A stretch of 64,000 bases of DNA from Enterobacter asburiae (GTDB lineage Bacteria; Pseudomonadota; Gammaproteobacteria; Enterobacterales; Enterobacteriaceae). The notes below the pieces were generated by a model. That model worked only from the letters and a program-made list of their open reading frames with translations, was not told the origin of the DNA and ran no database searches. Location of the stretch: the NCBI RefSeq assembly GCF_021440515.1, contig NZ_JAKCMV010000015.1:1-64000 (forward strand), in the 5' to 3' direction. The position numbers and the translations under genes were made by a program. Each line of letters starts with the position of its first letter. The first letter of the stretch is position 1. Of this stretch, positions 1 to 9,940 are shown piece by piece.

Positions 1-3000
1 TCCCCCGCGCCGCTGCCGGGACGCGCGGCCACCACCGATATCCTGCGCCTGAAAATCGCCGCCGACGGTCGCGCCTTTAGCCAGCTTGCGCAGGCGGCAG
101 GGCCGGCGCAGCGCACCGACCTGGCTCTGGCGCTCGTCGCGGTGTGGCTCGGTCGCCTCACCGGACGGCTGGACTACGCCGCCGGGTTTATCTTTATGCG
201 CCGCATGGGATCGGCGGCGCTGACCGCCACCGGGCCGGTGCTGAACGTGCTGCCGCTGGCGGTGAACATCAACGCGCAGGAGAGCCTGCCGGAGCTGGCG
301 CTGCGCCTGGCGAATCAGCTGAAAAAGATGCGCCGCCATCAGCGCTACGACGCCGAGCAGATCGTGCGCGACAGCGGACGCGCGGCGGGCGATGAAGCCC
401 TGTTTGGCCCGGTGCTGAACGTCAAAGTGTTTGATTATCAGCTGGACATCGACGGCGTTGAGGCCATCACCCACACGCTGGCAACCGGCCCGGTTAACGA
501 TCTGGAACTCGCGCTGTTCCCGGACGAGCAGGGCGGCCTGAGTATTGAGATCCTCGCCAACAGGCAGCGTTACGATGAAGCCGCGCAGACCCGCCACGTA
601 TCGCGCCTGAACGCGATGCTGAAGCAGTTTGCGGCTAATCCCGATCTGCGCTGCGGTGAGGTCGAAACCGTGTCGGACGAAGAATACGCGCGGCTGGCGA
701 ATATTAACGACACGGGCAAAACGCTTCCCGTTACCACCCTTGCCGGGCTGGTGGCGGAACAGGCGCGCAAAACGCCGGACGCGCCCGCGCTTGAGGATGC
801 ACACCATCAGCTGAGCTATCGCCAGATGCGCGAGCAGGTTGTGGCGCTGGCAAATTTGCTGCGCGAACGCGGCGTGAAGCCGGGCGACAGCGTGGCGGTG
901 GCGCTGCCGCGCTCGGTATTCCTGACGCTGGCGCTGCACGGCATTGTCGAAGCGGGGGCCGCCTGGCTGCCGCTCGATACCGGCTACCCGGACGATCGCC
1001 TGCGGATGATGCTCGAAGACGCGAAGCCGTCGCTGCTGATTACCACCGACGAGCAGCTTTCGCGCTTTGCCGACCTGCCGATCGCCTCGCTTAGTTACAA
1101 CACACTGTTACCGACCACGGACGCTGAACCTCTGCATCTTGCCTCGCCGGAGCAGACGGCCTACATCATCTTTACCTCCGGTTCGACTGGGCGTCCGAAG
1201 GGGGTGATGGTTGGCCATACCGCCATCGTTAACCGCCTGATGTGGATGCAGGATCATTATCCGCTTGGGGCAGATGACGTGGTCGCGCAGAAAACGCCGT
1301 GCAGCTTTGACGTGTCGGTGTGGGAGTTCTGGTGGCCGTTTATCGCCGGGGCGAAGCTGGTGATGGCCGAGCCGGAGGCGCACCGCGATCCGCAGGCGAT
1401 GCAGAGCTTCTTCGCGCACTACGGCGTCACTACTACCCATTTCGTGCCGTCGATGCTGGCGGCGTTTGTCGCCTCGCTGACTCCGGAAAACGCCGACTGC
1501 TGTAAGACCTTAAAGCAGGTCTTTTGCAGCGGCGAAGCGCTGCCGACGGAACTGTGCCGCGAGTGGGAGCAGCTGACCCACGCACCGCTGCATAACCTTT
1601 ACGGCCCGACGGAAGCAGCGGTGGACGTAAGCTGGTATCCGGCCTTTGGGCCAGAGCTGGCGGCGGTGGAGGGCAACAGCGTGCCGATTGGCTTCCCGGT
1701 GTGGAACACGGGGCTGCGCATTCTGGATGCGATGATGCGCCCGGTGCCGTTCGGCGTGGCGGGCGATCTTTACCTTACCGGCATTCAGCTGGCGCAGGGG
1801 TATCTCGGGCGACCGGATCTGACCGCCAGCCGCTTTATCGCTGACCCGTTTGCGCCGGGCGAGCGCATGTACCGCACCGGAGATGTCGCCCGCTGGCTGG
1901 ATAACGGCGCGGTGGAATATTTAGGCCGCAGCGACGACCAGCTAAAAATTCGCGGCCAGCGCATCGAGCTTGGGGAAATCGACCGGGCAATGCTCTCCCT
2001 GCCGGACGTGGCGCAGGCCGTGGCTCACGCCTGCGTGTTCAATCAGGCGGCGGCAACGGGCGGCGACGCCCGCCAGCTGGTGGGCTACGTGGTCTCTGAG
2101 TCCGGTTTACCGCTCGACAGGGACGCGCTGCGTGAAGCGCTCAAGGCGCAGCTGCCGCCGCACATGGTGCCGGTGGTGCTGCTGCAAATCGGCGAACTGC
2201 CGCTCAGCGCCAACGGCAAGCTTGACCGCAAGGCGCTGCCGCTGCCGGAGCTGTCCAGCAAAGCTTCTGGCCGCGCGCCGCAAAGCGACACCGAAATAGC
2301 CGTGGCGCAGGCGTTCAGCGCGCTGCTCGGCTGCGAGGTGAGCGACATCGAGGCCGATTTCTTCGCGCTTGGCGGCCACTCGCTGCTGGCGATGCGCCTC
2401 GCGGCGCAGCTGAGCCGGGCGTTTTCCCGCAGGGTTACGCCGGGGCAGATTATGGTCGCCTCGACGGTAGGCCAGCTCAGCCTGTTGCTTGAGTCGCAAA
2501 TAAGCGACGAACAGGCGCAGCGCCTGGGGTATGAAACGCTTCTGCCGCTGCGTAAAAGCGACGGCCCGACGCTGTTCTGCTTCCACCCGGCGTCGGGTTT
2601 TGCCTGGCAGTTCAGCGTGCTGGCGCGTTATCTCAGCCCGCGCTGGTCAATCACGGGGATCCAGTCGCCGCGCCCGAACGGGCCGATGCAGCAGTGCGCG
2701 GATCTGGACGGCGCGATCGAGCATCATCTGAACACGTTGCGTTCGCAGCAGCCGCACGGGCCGTATTATCTGTTCGGCTATTCGCTGGGCGGCACGCTGG
2801 CGCAGGGAATTGCCGCGCGTCTGCGCGAGCAGGGTGAAGAGGTCGCCTTCCTCGGCCTGCTGGACACCTGGCCGCCGGAAACGCAAAACTGGGCGCAGAA
2901 AGAGGCCAACGGCCTCGACCCGGCGGTGCTGGCGGAGATCGAGCGCGAGCGTCAGGCGTTTATCGCCGCCCAGCAGGGGCAGGGTTCCAGCGAGCTGTTT

Positions 3001-3243
3001 AACGCTATCGAAGGCAACTACGCCGATGCGGTGCGGCTGCTCACCACGGCGCACAGCGCGCGCTTTGACGGCAAGGCAACGCTGTTTGTCGCCGAGCGCA
3101 CAAGAACGATGGATCCGCAGGTCACCTGGGCTCCGTGGGTGAGTGAACTGGAGGTCTACAGTCAGGATTGCGCCCACGTGGATATCATTTCACCGCAGGC
3201 GTTTGAGAAGATAGGGCCGGTGTTGAAGGGAATTTTGGGGTAG
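1..3243 (+). CDS. entF: Enterobactin synthase component F (partial, 5' end outside window)
   Basis: Non-ribosomal peptide synthetase that activates L-serine, condenses it with 2,3-dihydroxybenzoyl-EntB, and trimerises and cyclises the product to enterobactin. The reading frame is open from base 1, so 1080 residues are visible; E. coli EntF has about 1293, so roughly 210 N-terminal residues are missing. In order: the end of the condensation domain; an adenylation domain (from about codon 245) with the FTSGSTGRPKG loop near 1171-1203; a carrier domain with GGHSLL, whose phosphopantetheine Ser codon is at 2380; and a C-terminal thioesterase with GYSLGG (Ser codon at 2782) and a late His in CAHVD. 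fepC follows convergently; fepE, found here in E. coli, is absent. Confidence 0.97.
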   Translation, partial: SPAPLPGRAATTDILRLKIAADGRAFSQLAQAAGPAQRTDLALALVAVWLGRLTGRLDYAAGFIFMRRMGSAALTATGPVLNVLPLAVNINAQESLPELALRLANQLKKMRRHQRYDAEQIVRDSGRAAGDEALFGPVLNVKVFDYQLDIDGVEAITHTLATGPVNDLELALFPDEQGGLSIEILANRQRYDEAAQTRHVSRLNAMLKQFAANPDLRCGEVETVSDEEYARLANINDTGKTLPVTTLAGLVAEQARKTPDAPALEDAHHQLSYRQMREQVVALANLLRERGVKPGDSVAVALPRSVFLTLALHGIVEAGAAWLPLDTGYPDDRLRMMLEDAKPSLLITTDEQLSRFADLPIASLSYNTLLPTTDAEPLHLASPEQTAYIIFTSGSTGRPKGVMVGHTAIVNRLMWMQDHYPLGADDVVAQKTPCSFDVSVWEFWWPFIAGAKLVMAEPEAHRDPQAMQSFFAHYGVTTTHFVPSMLAAFVASLTPENADCCKTLKQVFCSGEALPTELCREWEQLTHAPLHNLYGPTEAAVDVSWYPAFGPELAAVEGNSVPIGFPVWNTGLRILDAMMRPVPFGVAGDLYLTGIQLAQGYLGRPDLTASRFIADPFAPGERMYRTGDVARWLDNGAVEYLGRSDDQLKIRGQRIELGEIDRAMLSLPDVAQAVAHACVFNQAAATGGDARQLVGYVVSESGLPLDRDALREALKAQLPPHMVPVVLLQIGELPLSANGKLDRKALPLPELSSKASGRAPQSDTEIAVAQAFSALLGCEVSDIEADFFALGGHSLLAMRLAAQLSRAFSRRVTPGQIMVASTVGQLSLLLESQISDEQAQRLGYETLLPLRKSDGPTLFCFHPASGFAWQFSVLARYLSPRWSITGIQSPRPNGPMQQCADLDGAIEHHLNTLRSQQPHGPYYLFGYSLGGTLAQGIAARLREQGEEVAFLGLLDTWPPETQNWAQKEANGLDPAVLAEIERERQAFIAAQQGQGSSELFNAIEGNYADAVRLLTTAHSARFDGKATLFVAERTRTMDPQVTWAPWVSELEVYSQDCAHVDIISPQAFEKIGPVLKGILG

Positions 3244-3249
3244 TTATTT

Positions 3250-3341
3250 CCCCTCACCCTAACCCTCTCCCCAAAGGGGCGAGGGGATGGTTTGCACCCT
3301 CTCCCTGTGGGAGAGGGCCGGGGTGAGGGCATCAGACCGCA
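3250..3341. repeat. Intergenic palindromic repeat pair (CCTCTCCC family)
   Basis: Two imperfect palindromic units lie between convergent entF and fepC: CCCCTCACCCTAACCCTCTCC, read to its first 20 bases, and the reverse unit ending GGTGAGGGCATCA. The reverse unit runs into fepC, so the fepC stop codon lies inside it. The same family recurs at 7471, 15852, 26396 and 60357. It looks like a REP-type element, usually associated with mRNA 3' end protection or termination. Confidence 0.85.
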
Positions 3342-4132
3342 CGCTTGCCTAACGGCACCACTAGCGGCGTGCCCGCCACCGGATCGTCAATAATCATGCA
3401 GCGCATCCCGTAGATCCGCTCGATAAGCTCGGGCGTCACAATCTCTTTCGGCACGCCCTGCGCCACAATCTCACCGTCACGCAGCGCAATCAGATGCGTC
3501 GCGTAGCGGCACGCCTGATTCAAATCGTGCAGCACCGCCGCCAGAGTATATCCCTGCGCGCGGTTCAGCTCGCTCAACAGCTCCAGCAGGTCAATCTGAT
3601 GGCTGATATCCAGCCAGGTTGTCGGCTCGTCCAGCAGCATAATCGACGTTTCCTGCGCCAGTACCATCGCGATCCACGCGCGCTGGCGCTGTCCGCCGGA
3701 AAGGGTATCGACGCTCTGGGCGGCCAGATCCACGATCCCGGTCGCCCGCATCGCACGATTTACCGCCTCGTCGTCCTCTTTACGCCAGCGGGTAAACAGC
3801 GGCTGATGCGGATAGCGCCCGCGCGACACCAGCTCCTGCACCGTGATATCCCCCGGCGTGGTGGCGTTTTGCGCCAGCAGCCCGATGCGCCGCGCCACCT
3901 CTTTACTGGCGTAGCGCTGGATCTGCTCCCCGTCGAGGAACACGCTGCCCTCAACCGGGGTCATCAGGCGGCTCAGGGTGCGCAGCAGGGTAGACTTACC
4001 GCAGCCGTTAGGGCCGATAATCGCCGTGAAGTGCCCGTCCGGAATCGCCACGCTCAGGTCGCGGGCGATGATTTTTTTACCGTAACCGAGGGTTAAGGTG
4101 TCGCCGCGCAAGCGGGTTGCCGTGTCTGTCAT
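3332..4132 (-). CDS. fepC: Ferric enterobactin ABC transporter ATP-binding protein
   Basis: ATPase that powers import of ferric enterobactin across the inner membrane with FepD and FepG. It has 266 residues (about 271 in E. coli). Walker A GPNGCGKST lies near residue 40, the signature LSGGQRQRAW near 145, and Walker B with LLDEPTTWLD near 165. The ATG at 4132 overlaps the fepG stop by four bases (ATGA) and matches the family N-terminus; a longer in-frame extension reaching 4273 lies wholly inside fepG and is rejected. The last codons and TGA belong to an interspersed repeat. Confidence 0.96.
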   Translation of the reverse strand: MTDTATRLRGDTLTLGYGKKIIARDLSVAIPDGHFTAIIGPNGCGKSTLLRTLSRLMTPVEGSVFLDGEQIQRYASKEVARRIGLLAQNATTPGDITVQELVSRGRYPHQPLFTRWRKEDDEAVNRAMRATGIVDLAAQSVDTLSGGQRQRAWIAMVLAQETSIMLLDEPTTWLDISHQIDLLELLSELNRAQGYTLAAVLHDLNQACRYATHLIALRDGEIVAQGVPKEIVTPELIERIYGMRCMIIDDPVAGTPLVVPLGKRAV

Positions 4133-5121
4133 TTCTTGCGTGACTCCTGAATTAACAAGACGATGAGGTAGATCCCGCCGAGGCTGACGGTGACCACGCC
4201 CACCGGAAGTTGATAAGGCATAAACAGCCGCTGGGCGCAGAAATCGGCGGCCAGCAGCAGCAGCGCGCCGCACAGCGCGGCCTGGGTTAAGCCCCAGCGC
4301 GCCGTGCCGCTGACGCGTCTGGCAATATGCGGGGCGACCAGCGCTATAAACGAAATCGGCCCGGCGATGGCGGTCGACGCCGCCGTCAGCAGCACCGCCA
4401 CCAGCATCAGCATCAGGCGCGAGCGCTCAACGCTCACCCCGAGCGCGCGGGCGCTGTCGTCGCCCATCTCCATCAGGCGCAGGCGCCGCACCAGCAGCAG
4501 CGCGCCGATAAACATCAGCACGATCAGCGGCGCGGCGGGCCAGGTTTTGCCCCACGTCAGGCCGTTCAGGGATCCGGCATACCACAGCCCCGCCGACAGC
4601 GCCGTTTCCAGCGATGCCTGAAGCAGCAGCCAGGTGTTGAAGGCCATCAGCATGGCGCGGATGCCGATGCCGATAATGATCAGGCGGAAGGTGTCGATGC
4701 CGTTGCGCCACGCCAGCGCCCAGATGACGAGCGAGGTTAAAATCCCGCCCGCCATCGCCGTAAAGGTAATCGCCGTCAGGTGCTGACCAAACAGCACCAT
4801 CGCCACCAGCACGCCGCTCCAGGCGCCGGTATTGAGACCCATCACGTCCGGGCTGCCTAGGGGGTTACGCATCAGCGACTGGAAAATTGCGCCGCTGACG
4901 CCGAGCGCGGCACCCACCAGAATCGCCATCGCCACGCGCGGCAGTCGCCATTCGGTCACCACCAGGGTGATATTGCGCGGTGCGTCCCCGGTGAGGGCCT
5001 GAAATACCTGACTGAAATCGAGCGTGACCGCGCCGCTGCGCAGGCTAAAGATCGCCAGCACGAGGATCGCGGCCGTGAGCACAAAAACGCTGGTAAGCAG
5101 ACGCCGGGACGGGGCCATCAT
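4129..5121 (-). CDS. fepG: Ferric enterobactin ABC transporter permease FepG
   Basis: Inner-membrane permease subunit of the FepBCDG importer, FecCD/BtuC family. Its 330 residues equal the E. coli length, with about ten hydrophobic segments and the conserved stretches WRLPR and MRNPLGSPD. Two consecutive ATG codons (5121 and 5118) are possible starts; the first is used. The gene overlaps fepD upstream and fepC downstream by four bases each, so translation of the three is probably coupled. Expression should follow the Fur-controlled promoter ahead of fepD. Confidence 0.96.
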   Translation of the reverse strand: MMAPSRRLLTSVFVLTAAILVLAIFSLRSGAVTLDFSQVFQALTGDAPRNITLVVTEWRLPRVAMAILVGAALGVSGAIFQSLMRNPLGSPDVMGLNTGAWSGVLVAMVLFGQHLTAITFTAMAGGILTSLVIWALAWRNGIDTFRLIIIGIGIRAMLMAFNTWLLLQASLETALSAGLWYAGSLNGLTWGKTWPAAPLIVLMFIGALLLVRRLRLMEMGDDSARALGVSVERSRLMLMLVAVLLTAASTAIAGPISFIALVAPHIARRVSGTARWGLTQAALCGALLLLAADFCAQRLFMPYQLPVGVVTVSLGGIYLIVLLIQESRKK

Positions 5122-6122
5122 GCGCCACCTCCGCGTTTACGGCGGACGAGGAAAATCAGCACCGGCGCGCCGATAAAGGCGCTGACCACCGATACGCGCA
5201 GCTCGCCGGGCACCAGCAGGCGACCGACCACATCCGCAAACAGCAGCAGGGCAGGGGTTGCCAGCAGCGTGACCGGCAGCGACCAGCGGTGATCGGCCCC
5301 CACCAGCCAGCGCGCCATGTGCGGCATCATCAGGCCAATAAAGGCAATCGGGCCTACCACCGCCGTGGCGCTGCCGCACAGAACGGTGATTGCCAGTAAA
5401 CCAATCAGCTGGGTACGCGCCACGCGGTTGCCCAGCGCGGTGGCGGTATCGCTGCCGAGGCTCAGGCTGTTGAGCGCCCGGCTTAAAAACAGCGCCACCG
5501 CGGCGGCGATCGTGACCGGGATGAGCACCGTCTTTAAGGTGGTAAGGGTGCGGATATCCAGCGAGCCCGCCTGCCAGAAGCGCAGCTGGTCGTACACATC
5601 CGGGTTGAGCAGGGCGATACCGTTGGTTAAGCCTTCAAGCACGGCGGCAAGGGCGACGCCCGCCAGGGTCAGGCGCACCGGGCTTAGCTGCCCGCCGCCC
5701 TGGCTGCCGGTAAAGGCGACGACCAGCGAGGCCGCCAGCGCGCCGCAAAAGGCCATCACCAATTGTTCCGACGGGGAGGTAAAACCAAACAGCGCCGCGC
5801 CGAGCACAATGGCGAAGCTGGCGCCGCTGTTCACCCCCAGAATGCCGGGGTCGGCGAGCGGGTTGCGGGTGAGGGTTTGCATCAACGCCCCGGCAAGGCC
5901 AAGCGCGCCTCCGGCCAGTAATCCGGCTAAGGTGCGGGGCAGACGGGCGTCGAGCACGATGGTGCAGTCGGCGCTCTGACAGGTGCCGGAGAGCGCATCG
6001 ACGATAACGGAAGCGGGCAGCGGTTTCGCGCCAACCAGCAGGCTGAGGGCAATCGCCAGAATCAACAGCAATAACAGCACGGGCACGGCAAGGGCGCGCA
6101 CGGCGGAAGAGGAAAACGACAT
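5118..6122 (-). CDS. fepD: Ferric enterobactin ABC transporter permease FepD
   Basis: Partner permease to FepG in ferric enterobactin import, also FecCD family, with many transmembrane segments and the motifs LPRTLAGLLAGGALG and TRNPLADPG. The start at 6122 gives 334 residues, the E. coli length, and aligns MSFSSS with the E. coli N-terminus. An in-frame ATG four codons upstream at 6134 cannot be excluded, and neither start has a strong ribosome site. This is the first gene of the fepDGC operon, divergent from entS across a shared Fur box. Confidence 0.95.
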   Translation of the reverse strand: MSFSSSAVRALAVPVLLLLLILAIALSLLVGAKPLPASVIVDALSGTCQSADCTIVLDARLPRTLAGLLAGGALGLAGALMQTLTRNPLADPGILGVNSGASFAIVLGAALFGFTSPSEQLVMAFCGALAASLVVAFTGSQGGGQLSPVRLTLAGVALAAVLEGLTNGIALLNPDVYDQLRFWQAGSLDIRTLTTLKTVLIPVTIAAAVALFLSRALNSLSLGSDTATALGNRVARTQLIGLLAITVLCGSATAVVGPIAFIGLMMPHMARWLVGADHRWSLPVTLLATPALLLFADVVGRLLVPGELRVSVVSAFIGAPVLIFLVRRKRGGGA

Positions 6123-6139
6123 AGCAACGTCCATGATTT

Positions 6140-6158
6140 GATAATGATAGTAATTATC
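6140..6158. promoter_or_regulatory. Fur box between fepD and entS
   Basis: GATAATGATAGTAATTATC matches the 19-base Fur consensus GATAATGATAATCATTATC at 17 positions. It lies in the 110-base divergent gap, 18 bases upstream of the fepD start and 75 bases upstream of entS. This fits iron-dependent repression of both transcription units, as known for the E. coli genes. Confidence 0.9.
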
Positions 6159-6232
6159 GTTATCTATCTTATTTGGCTATGTTAGCATGTGCCGCCATGG
6201 AAATGGTAGATCGTTAGTCTCAAGGCCTTGTC

Positions 6233-7480
6233 ATGAATCAAAAATCCTGGCTGCTGAACCTCAGCCTGCTGAAAACGCACCCGGCATTTCGCGCCGTGTT
6301 TATCGCTCGCTTTATCTCGATCCTCTCTCTCGGCCTGCTCGGCGTGGCCGTCCCGGTACAAATCCAGAGCATGACCCACTCCAGCTGGCTGGTGGGGCTT
6401 TCCGTCACCTTAACCGGCGGGGCGATGTTTATCGGCCTGATGGTTGGCGGGGTGCTGGCGGATCGTTACGAGCGTAAGAAGCTGATTTTAATCGCGCGCG
6501 GCACCTGCGGCGTGGGGTTTGTCGGCCTGTGTCTGAACGCCATGCTGCCGGAACCCTCGTTGATCGCGATTTATGCGCTGGGGCTGTGGGACGGCTTTTT
6601 TGCCTCGATTGGGGTCACGGCGCTGCTGGCGGCAACGCCCGCGCTGGTGGGGCGCGAAAACCTGATGCAGGCAGGCGGGATCACGATGCTGACCGTGCGT
6701 CTGGGTTCGGTGATTTCACCGATGGTCGGGGGGCTGTTGCTCGCCACCGGCAACGTGGCGTGGAACTACGGCCTGGCGGCGGCAGGCACGTTTATTACCA
6801 CCTTAACGCTGCTGCGCCTGCCGCTGTTGCCGCCTCCGCCGCAGCAGCGCGAGCATCCGCTGAAATCGCTGATGGCGGCGATTCGTTTTCTGTTCAGCAA
6901 TCCGCTGATTGGCGGCATTGCCCTGCTCGGCGGCTTGCTGACGATGGCGAGCGCGGTGCGCGTGCTCTACCCGGCGCTGGCGGGGGAGTGGCAGATGAGC
7001 GCCTCGGAAATCGGCATTCTCTACGCCGCCATTCCGCTGGGGGCAGCCTTTGGCGCGCTGACCAGCGGCACCCTGGCGCAGAGCGCGCGTCCGGGGCTGA
7101 TTATGCTGCTGGCGACGCTGGCGTCGTTTATCGCCATCGCCTTCTTTAGCCTGATGCCGGTGTGGGCGCTGGGCGTACTGTGTCTGGTGATTTTCGGCTG
7201 GCTGAGCGCGATCAGTTCGCTGTTGCAGTACACCTTGATCCAGACGCAAACCCCGGAGGGGATGCTCGGGCGCATCAACGGCCTGTGGACGGCGCAGAAC
7301 GTAACGGGCGACGCCATCGGCGCGGCGATTTTAGGCGGGCTGGGGGCGATGATGACCCCGGTGGCCTCGGCGAGCAGCAGCGGGTTTGCGTTAGCCGTTG
7401 TTGGCGTGATTTTGTTAATGGTGCTGGTGGAGTTACGGCGGTTCAGGCAGGAGGTTGTGTTTAACGGAGATGCGGCCTGA
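6233..7480 (+). CDS. entS: Enterobactin exporter EntS (MFS)
   Basis: Major facilitator protein that exports enterobactin from the cytoplasm to the periplasm. Its 415 residues (E. coli about 416) form about 12 membrane segments, with the MFS loop [12 protein letters not shown] near residue 75. The ATG at 6233 follows an AAGG site. The C-terminus ends in D-A-A, and the TGA stop lies inside an interspersed repeat, so the tail differs from that of E. coli. It is controlled with fepDGC by the shared Fur box. Confidence 0.96.
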   Translation: MNQKSWLLNLSLLKTHPAFRAVFIARFISILSLGLLGVAVPVQIQSMTHSSWLVGLSVTLTGGAMFIGLMVGGVLADRYERKKLILIARGTCGVGFVGLCLNAMLPEPSLIAIYALGLWDGFFASIGVTALLAATPALVGRENLMQAGGITMLTVRLGSVISPMVGGLLLATGNVAWNYGLAAAGTFITTLTLLRLPLLPPPPQQREHPLKSLMAAIRFLFSNPLIGGIALLGGLLTMASAVRVLYPALAGEWQMSASEIGILYAAIPLGAAFGALTSGTLAQSARPGLIMLLATLASFIAIAFFSLMPVWALGVLCLVIFGWLSAISSLLQYTLIQTQTPEGMLGRINGLWTAQNVTGDAIGAAILGGLGAMMTPVASASSSGFALAVVGVILLMVLVELRRFRQEVVFNGDAA

Positions 7481-7562
7481 TGCCCTCACCCCGGCCCTCT
7501 CCCACAGGGAGAGGGAGAAAACACTTTACCTCGCCCTCACCCACAGGGAGAGGGAGAAAACC
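7471..7562. repeat. CCTCTCCC-family repeat, two units, overlapping entS stop
   Basis: The unit begins TGCGGCCTGATGCCCTCACC and continues into a CTCTCCCACAGGGAGAG palindrome. A second shorter copy follows from about 7527. The TGA in the head is the entS stop codon. The same head, in the same frame, closes fepC, mtnA and rihA. Confidence 0.85.
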
Positions 7563-7567
7563 GAGCA

Positions 7568-7601
7568 CCCGTAGGCCCGGTAAGCGAAGCGCCACCGGGC
7601 G
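7568..7601. repeat. REP/BIME unit (CCGGTGGCGCT family)
   Basis: This is a palindromic unit with GTAGGCCCGGTAAGCG and GCCACCGGGC arms, between convergent entS and fepB. The same family occurs at 22651-22724 and 23986-24060. It may help stabilise or terminate the converging transcripts. Confidence 0.85.
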
Positions 7602-7607
7602 CAGTAA

Positions 7608-8567
7608 TTATTTAAAAATGGCCTCTAAACGCTGCAACACCCGCGTGGCGCTGTAATAATCCAGGCGGAAAGTCTCGGTGCCCAGTGCCCAGACGCGTTT
7701 GTTCTGCACCGCAGGCAGGTGCGAGAGCAGCGGGTTTGCGTAAATCGCCTCCACGTCTTTTTCATCTCCGGCAAACACGAACAGCCCTTCGCCGTTCAGC
7801 CCCGTCGCCAGGTTCTCACCGCCCAGCTGAATAATGTCATGACGCTTGCCCTGGCTTTGCGAGGTGTGCAGCCCGGCGGGCAGATCGGCGAGGGTAAAGC
7901 CCAGCTGGTGCAGCAGCTTGCCCTGCGCGGATTCGGCGGTCCACAGGTTGGCGCTGTGCGCGGCGGCGGTATAGACGATGGCGTTCACCGGCTGCGGCGG
8001 CAGTTTCATCTGCTTTTTCACCTGCGCGAGCTGCTGGTCAAACGCCGCAATGCGCGCGCTGGCCTGCTTCTCCTGCCCGGTCATCGTCCCCAGCTGGGTC
8101 AGCAGCTCCTGCCAGCTTTTGTCGTCGTAGTTAATCACCAGCGTAGGGGCAATGGCCGACAGCTGATCGTAAAGCGCCAGCGCGGAATCCCCGCCGGTGG
8201 CGCTGATGAGGATCAGATCCGGCATCTGCGCCGCCACCGCTTCGGCGCTCGGCTCGCCGATGTACAGCCGCGTCAGCTTGCGCTCTTTCGCGATATCGCC
8301 CCACTGGCGTAAAAAGCCCTGCGCGTCCGCCACGCGGTTGTTTGGGGTGGTTGCACCGCTGGCGATCACCGGGGCGTCAATCGCCAGCAGCGAGCCGGTT
8401 AAGGTCACGCTGGTCGAGACAATACGCGTCGGTTTGCTCTCAAGCGTGTGGACGCCGTGGCTGTCCTTCACCTGGCGCGGCCAGTCGGCGGCGAGGGCTG
8501 AGGTAAGTCCTAAAACAAAAAGTCCCATGAAAAGCAGGGTGTTACGGCTAAAAGCGGAGGGTTTCAC
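7608..8567 (-). CDS. fepB: Ferric enterobactin periplasmic binding protein
   Basis: Periplasmic receptor that delivers ferric enterobactin from FepA to FepDGC; class III substrate-binding fold. It has 319 residues with an N-terminal signal peptide (hydrophobic [16 protein letters not shown], cleavage likely before ADWPRQ). The family stretches [17 protein letters not shown] and [20 protein letters not shown] are present. The start is GTG at 8567; no in-frame ATG precedes it. It is divergent from entCEBAH across a region with two Fur-box-like sites. Confidence 0.95.
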   Translation of the reverse strand: MKPSAFSRNTLLFMGLFVLGLTSALAADWPRQVKDSHGVHTLESKPTRIVSTSVTLTGSLLAIDAPVIASGATTPNNRVADAQGFLRQWGDIAKERKLTRLYIGEPSAEAVAAQMPDLILISATGGDSALALYDQLSAIAPTLVINYDDKSWQELLTQLGTMTGQEKQASARIAAFDQQLAQVKKQMKLPPQPVNAIVYTAAAHSANLWTAESAQGKLLHQLGFTLADLPAGLHTSQSQGKRHDIIQLGGENLATGLNGEGLFVFAGDEKDVEAIYANPLLSHLPAVQNKRVWALGTETFRLDYYSATRVLQRLEAIFK

Positions 8568-8592
8568 AAAGCGGCATCCTGTTTTTGTTGAA

Positions 8593-8611
8593 GTTAATGC
8601 TTCTCATTTTC
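8593..8611. promoter_or_regulatory. Fur box upstream of fepB
   Basis: Read on the minus strand, the 19 bases GAAAATGAGAAGCATTAAC match the Fur consensus at 15 positions. The site is 26 bases upstream of the fepB start, so it is placed to repress fepB separately from the entC-side box. Confidence 0.7.
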
Positions 8612-8707
8612 ATGATTGCCGCGCGGGGATGCAAGCGTTAGTGGAAGAAGTTGTGGGGCAGGCGGTTGACACCGGGGCGTTGTGCGATTAGGTTAGCCGT
8701 CGAAAAT

Positions 8708-8726
8708 ATAAATGATAATCATTATT
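8708..8726. promoter_or_regulatory. Fur box upstream of entC
   Basis: ATAAATGATAATCATTATT matches the 19-base Fur consensus at 15 positions, including the unbroken core TGATAATCATTAT. It ends 29 bases before the entC start and should repress entCEBAH when iron is plentiful. Confidence 0.8.
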
Positions 8727-8755
8727 ACTGCTTTTATCATTTTGAGGAGGATGAT

Positions 8756-9931
8756 ATGGATACGTCATTGGCTGAGGACATCCAGCACACCGCGACCCTG
8801 CTGCAACCAGACAGCTTTTTCTTTATGTCGCCCTATCGTAGTTTTACCACGTCAGGCTGTTTTGCCCGCTTTTCTGAATCCGCCGCTGGCGGCGACGATC
8901 CGACCGGCACCTTCCAGCAAAAGCTTACTCAGGCGTTCCAGAACGCAAAAGCCAGCGGTATCGCCAGGCCGATTATGGTCGGGGCCATTCCGTTTGATAC
9001 CCGCCAGCCGTCGTCCCTGTTTATTCCGCAACGCTGGGAGTCCTTCTCCCGCCCGGCGCGTCAGCAGTCGGCCCGCTATCGCGCGAATGCGCAGACGCTG
9101 ACCGTGCAAAGCCGCACGGAAATCCCGCAGCAGCCCGTCTTCGAAGAGATGGTGGCGCGCGCGGCAAAGCTGACCGCCACGCCGCAGGTCAACAAAGTGG
9201 TGCTGTCGCGCCTGATTGAGATCGCCACCGAAGAGAAAATCAACGGCAGCGCCCTGCTGGAGCGGCTGATCGCCCAGAACCCGGCAAGCTTTAACTTCCA
9301 CGTTCCGCTGGAAGACGGCGGCGTGCTGCTCGGCGCAAGCCCGGAGCTGCTGCTGCGTAAAGACGGCGCCCACTTTAGCTCGCTGCCGCTGGCGGGCTCC
9401 GCGCGCCGTCAGCCGGACGACGTGCTGGACAGGGAGGCGGGCAATAAGCTGCTGGCCTCGGAAAAAGATCGCCACGAGCACGACCTGGTGACGCAGGCGA
9501 TGAAGGCCGTCCTTGCGCCGCGCAGCCATCGGCTGACTATGCCGTCCTCGCCGCAGCTCATTACCACCCCAACGCTCTGGCATCTGGCGACCCCGGTTGA
9601 AGGGGAAGCGCGTGAACATGAAAACGCGCTGACGCTCGCCTGCCTGCTGCACCCGACCCCTGCACTGAGCGGTTTCCCGCATCAGGCGGCGAAACAGCTG
9701 ATTGCTGAACTGGAGCCGTTCGATCGCGAACTGTTCGGCGGCATCGTCGGCTGGTGCGACAGCGAAGGCAACGGCGAGTGGGTGGTCACCATCCGCTGCG
9801 CGCGCCTGCACGAAAACCACGTCCGTCTGTTTGCCGGTGCGGGCATCGTCCCGGCCTCCTCCCCGGTAGGCGAGTGGCGCGAAACGGGCGTGAAGCTCTC
9901 CACCATGCTCAACGTTTTTGGCCTGCACTGA
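8756..9931 (+). CDS. entC: Isochorismate synthase EntC
   Basis: Converts chorismate to isochorismate, the first committed step to 2,3-dihydroxybenzoate. Its 391 residues equal the E. coli enzyme; chorismate-binding family, with the C-terminal catalytic stretches [22 protein letters not shown] and [12 protein letters not shown]. The ATG at 8756 follows a strong GAGGAGG site and matches the MDTSLAED N-terminus. A longer frame back to 8651 runs through the Fur-regulated promoter and is rejected. It heads the entCEBAH operon. Confidence 0.97.
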   Translation: MDTSLAEDIQHTATLLQPDSFFFMSPYRSFTTSGCFARFSESAAGGDDPTGTFQQKLTQAFQNAKASGIARPIMVGAIPFDTRQPSSLFIPQRWESFSRPARQQSARYRANAQTLTVQSRTEIPQQPVFEEMVARAAKLTATPQVNKVVLSRLIEIATEEKINGSALLERLIAQNPASFNFHVPLEDGGVLLGASPELLLRKDGAHFSSLPLAGSARRQPDDVLDREAGNKLLASEKDRHEHDLVTQAMKAVLAPRSHRLTMPSSPQLITTPTLWHLATPVEGEAREHENALTLACLLHPTPALSGFPHQAAKQLIAELEPFDRELFGGIVGWCDSEGNGEWVVTIRCARLHENHVRLFAGAGIVPASSPVGEWRETGVKLSTMLNVFGLH

Positions 9932-9940
9932 GGAATTATT

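Noticed and set aside
4133-4273. 47-residue N-terminal extension of FepC
   Set aside because: It lies inside fepG, has no family similarity, and the ATG at 4132 gives the normal overlapping ATGA arrangement.
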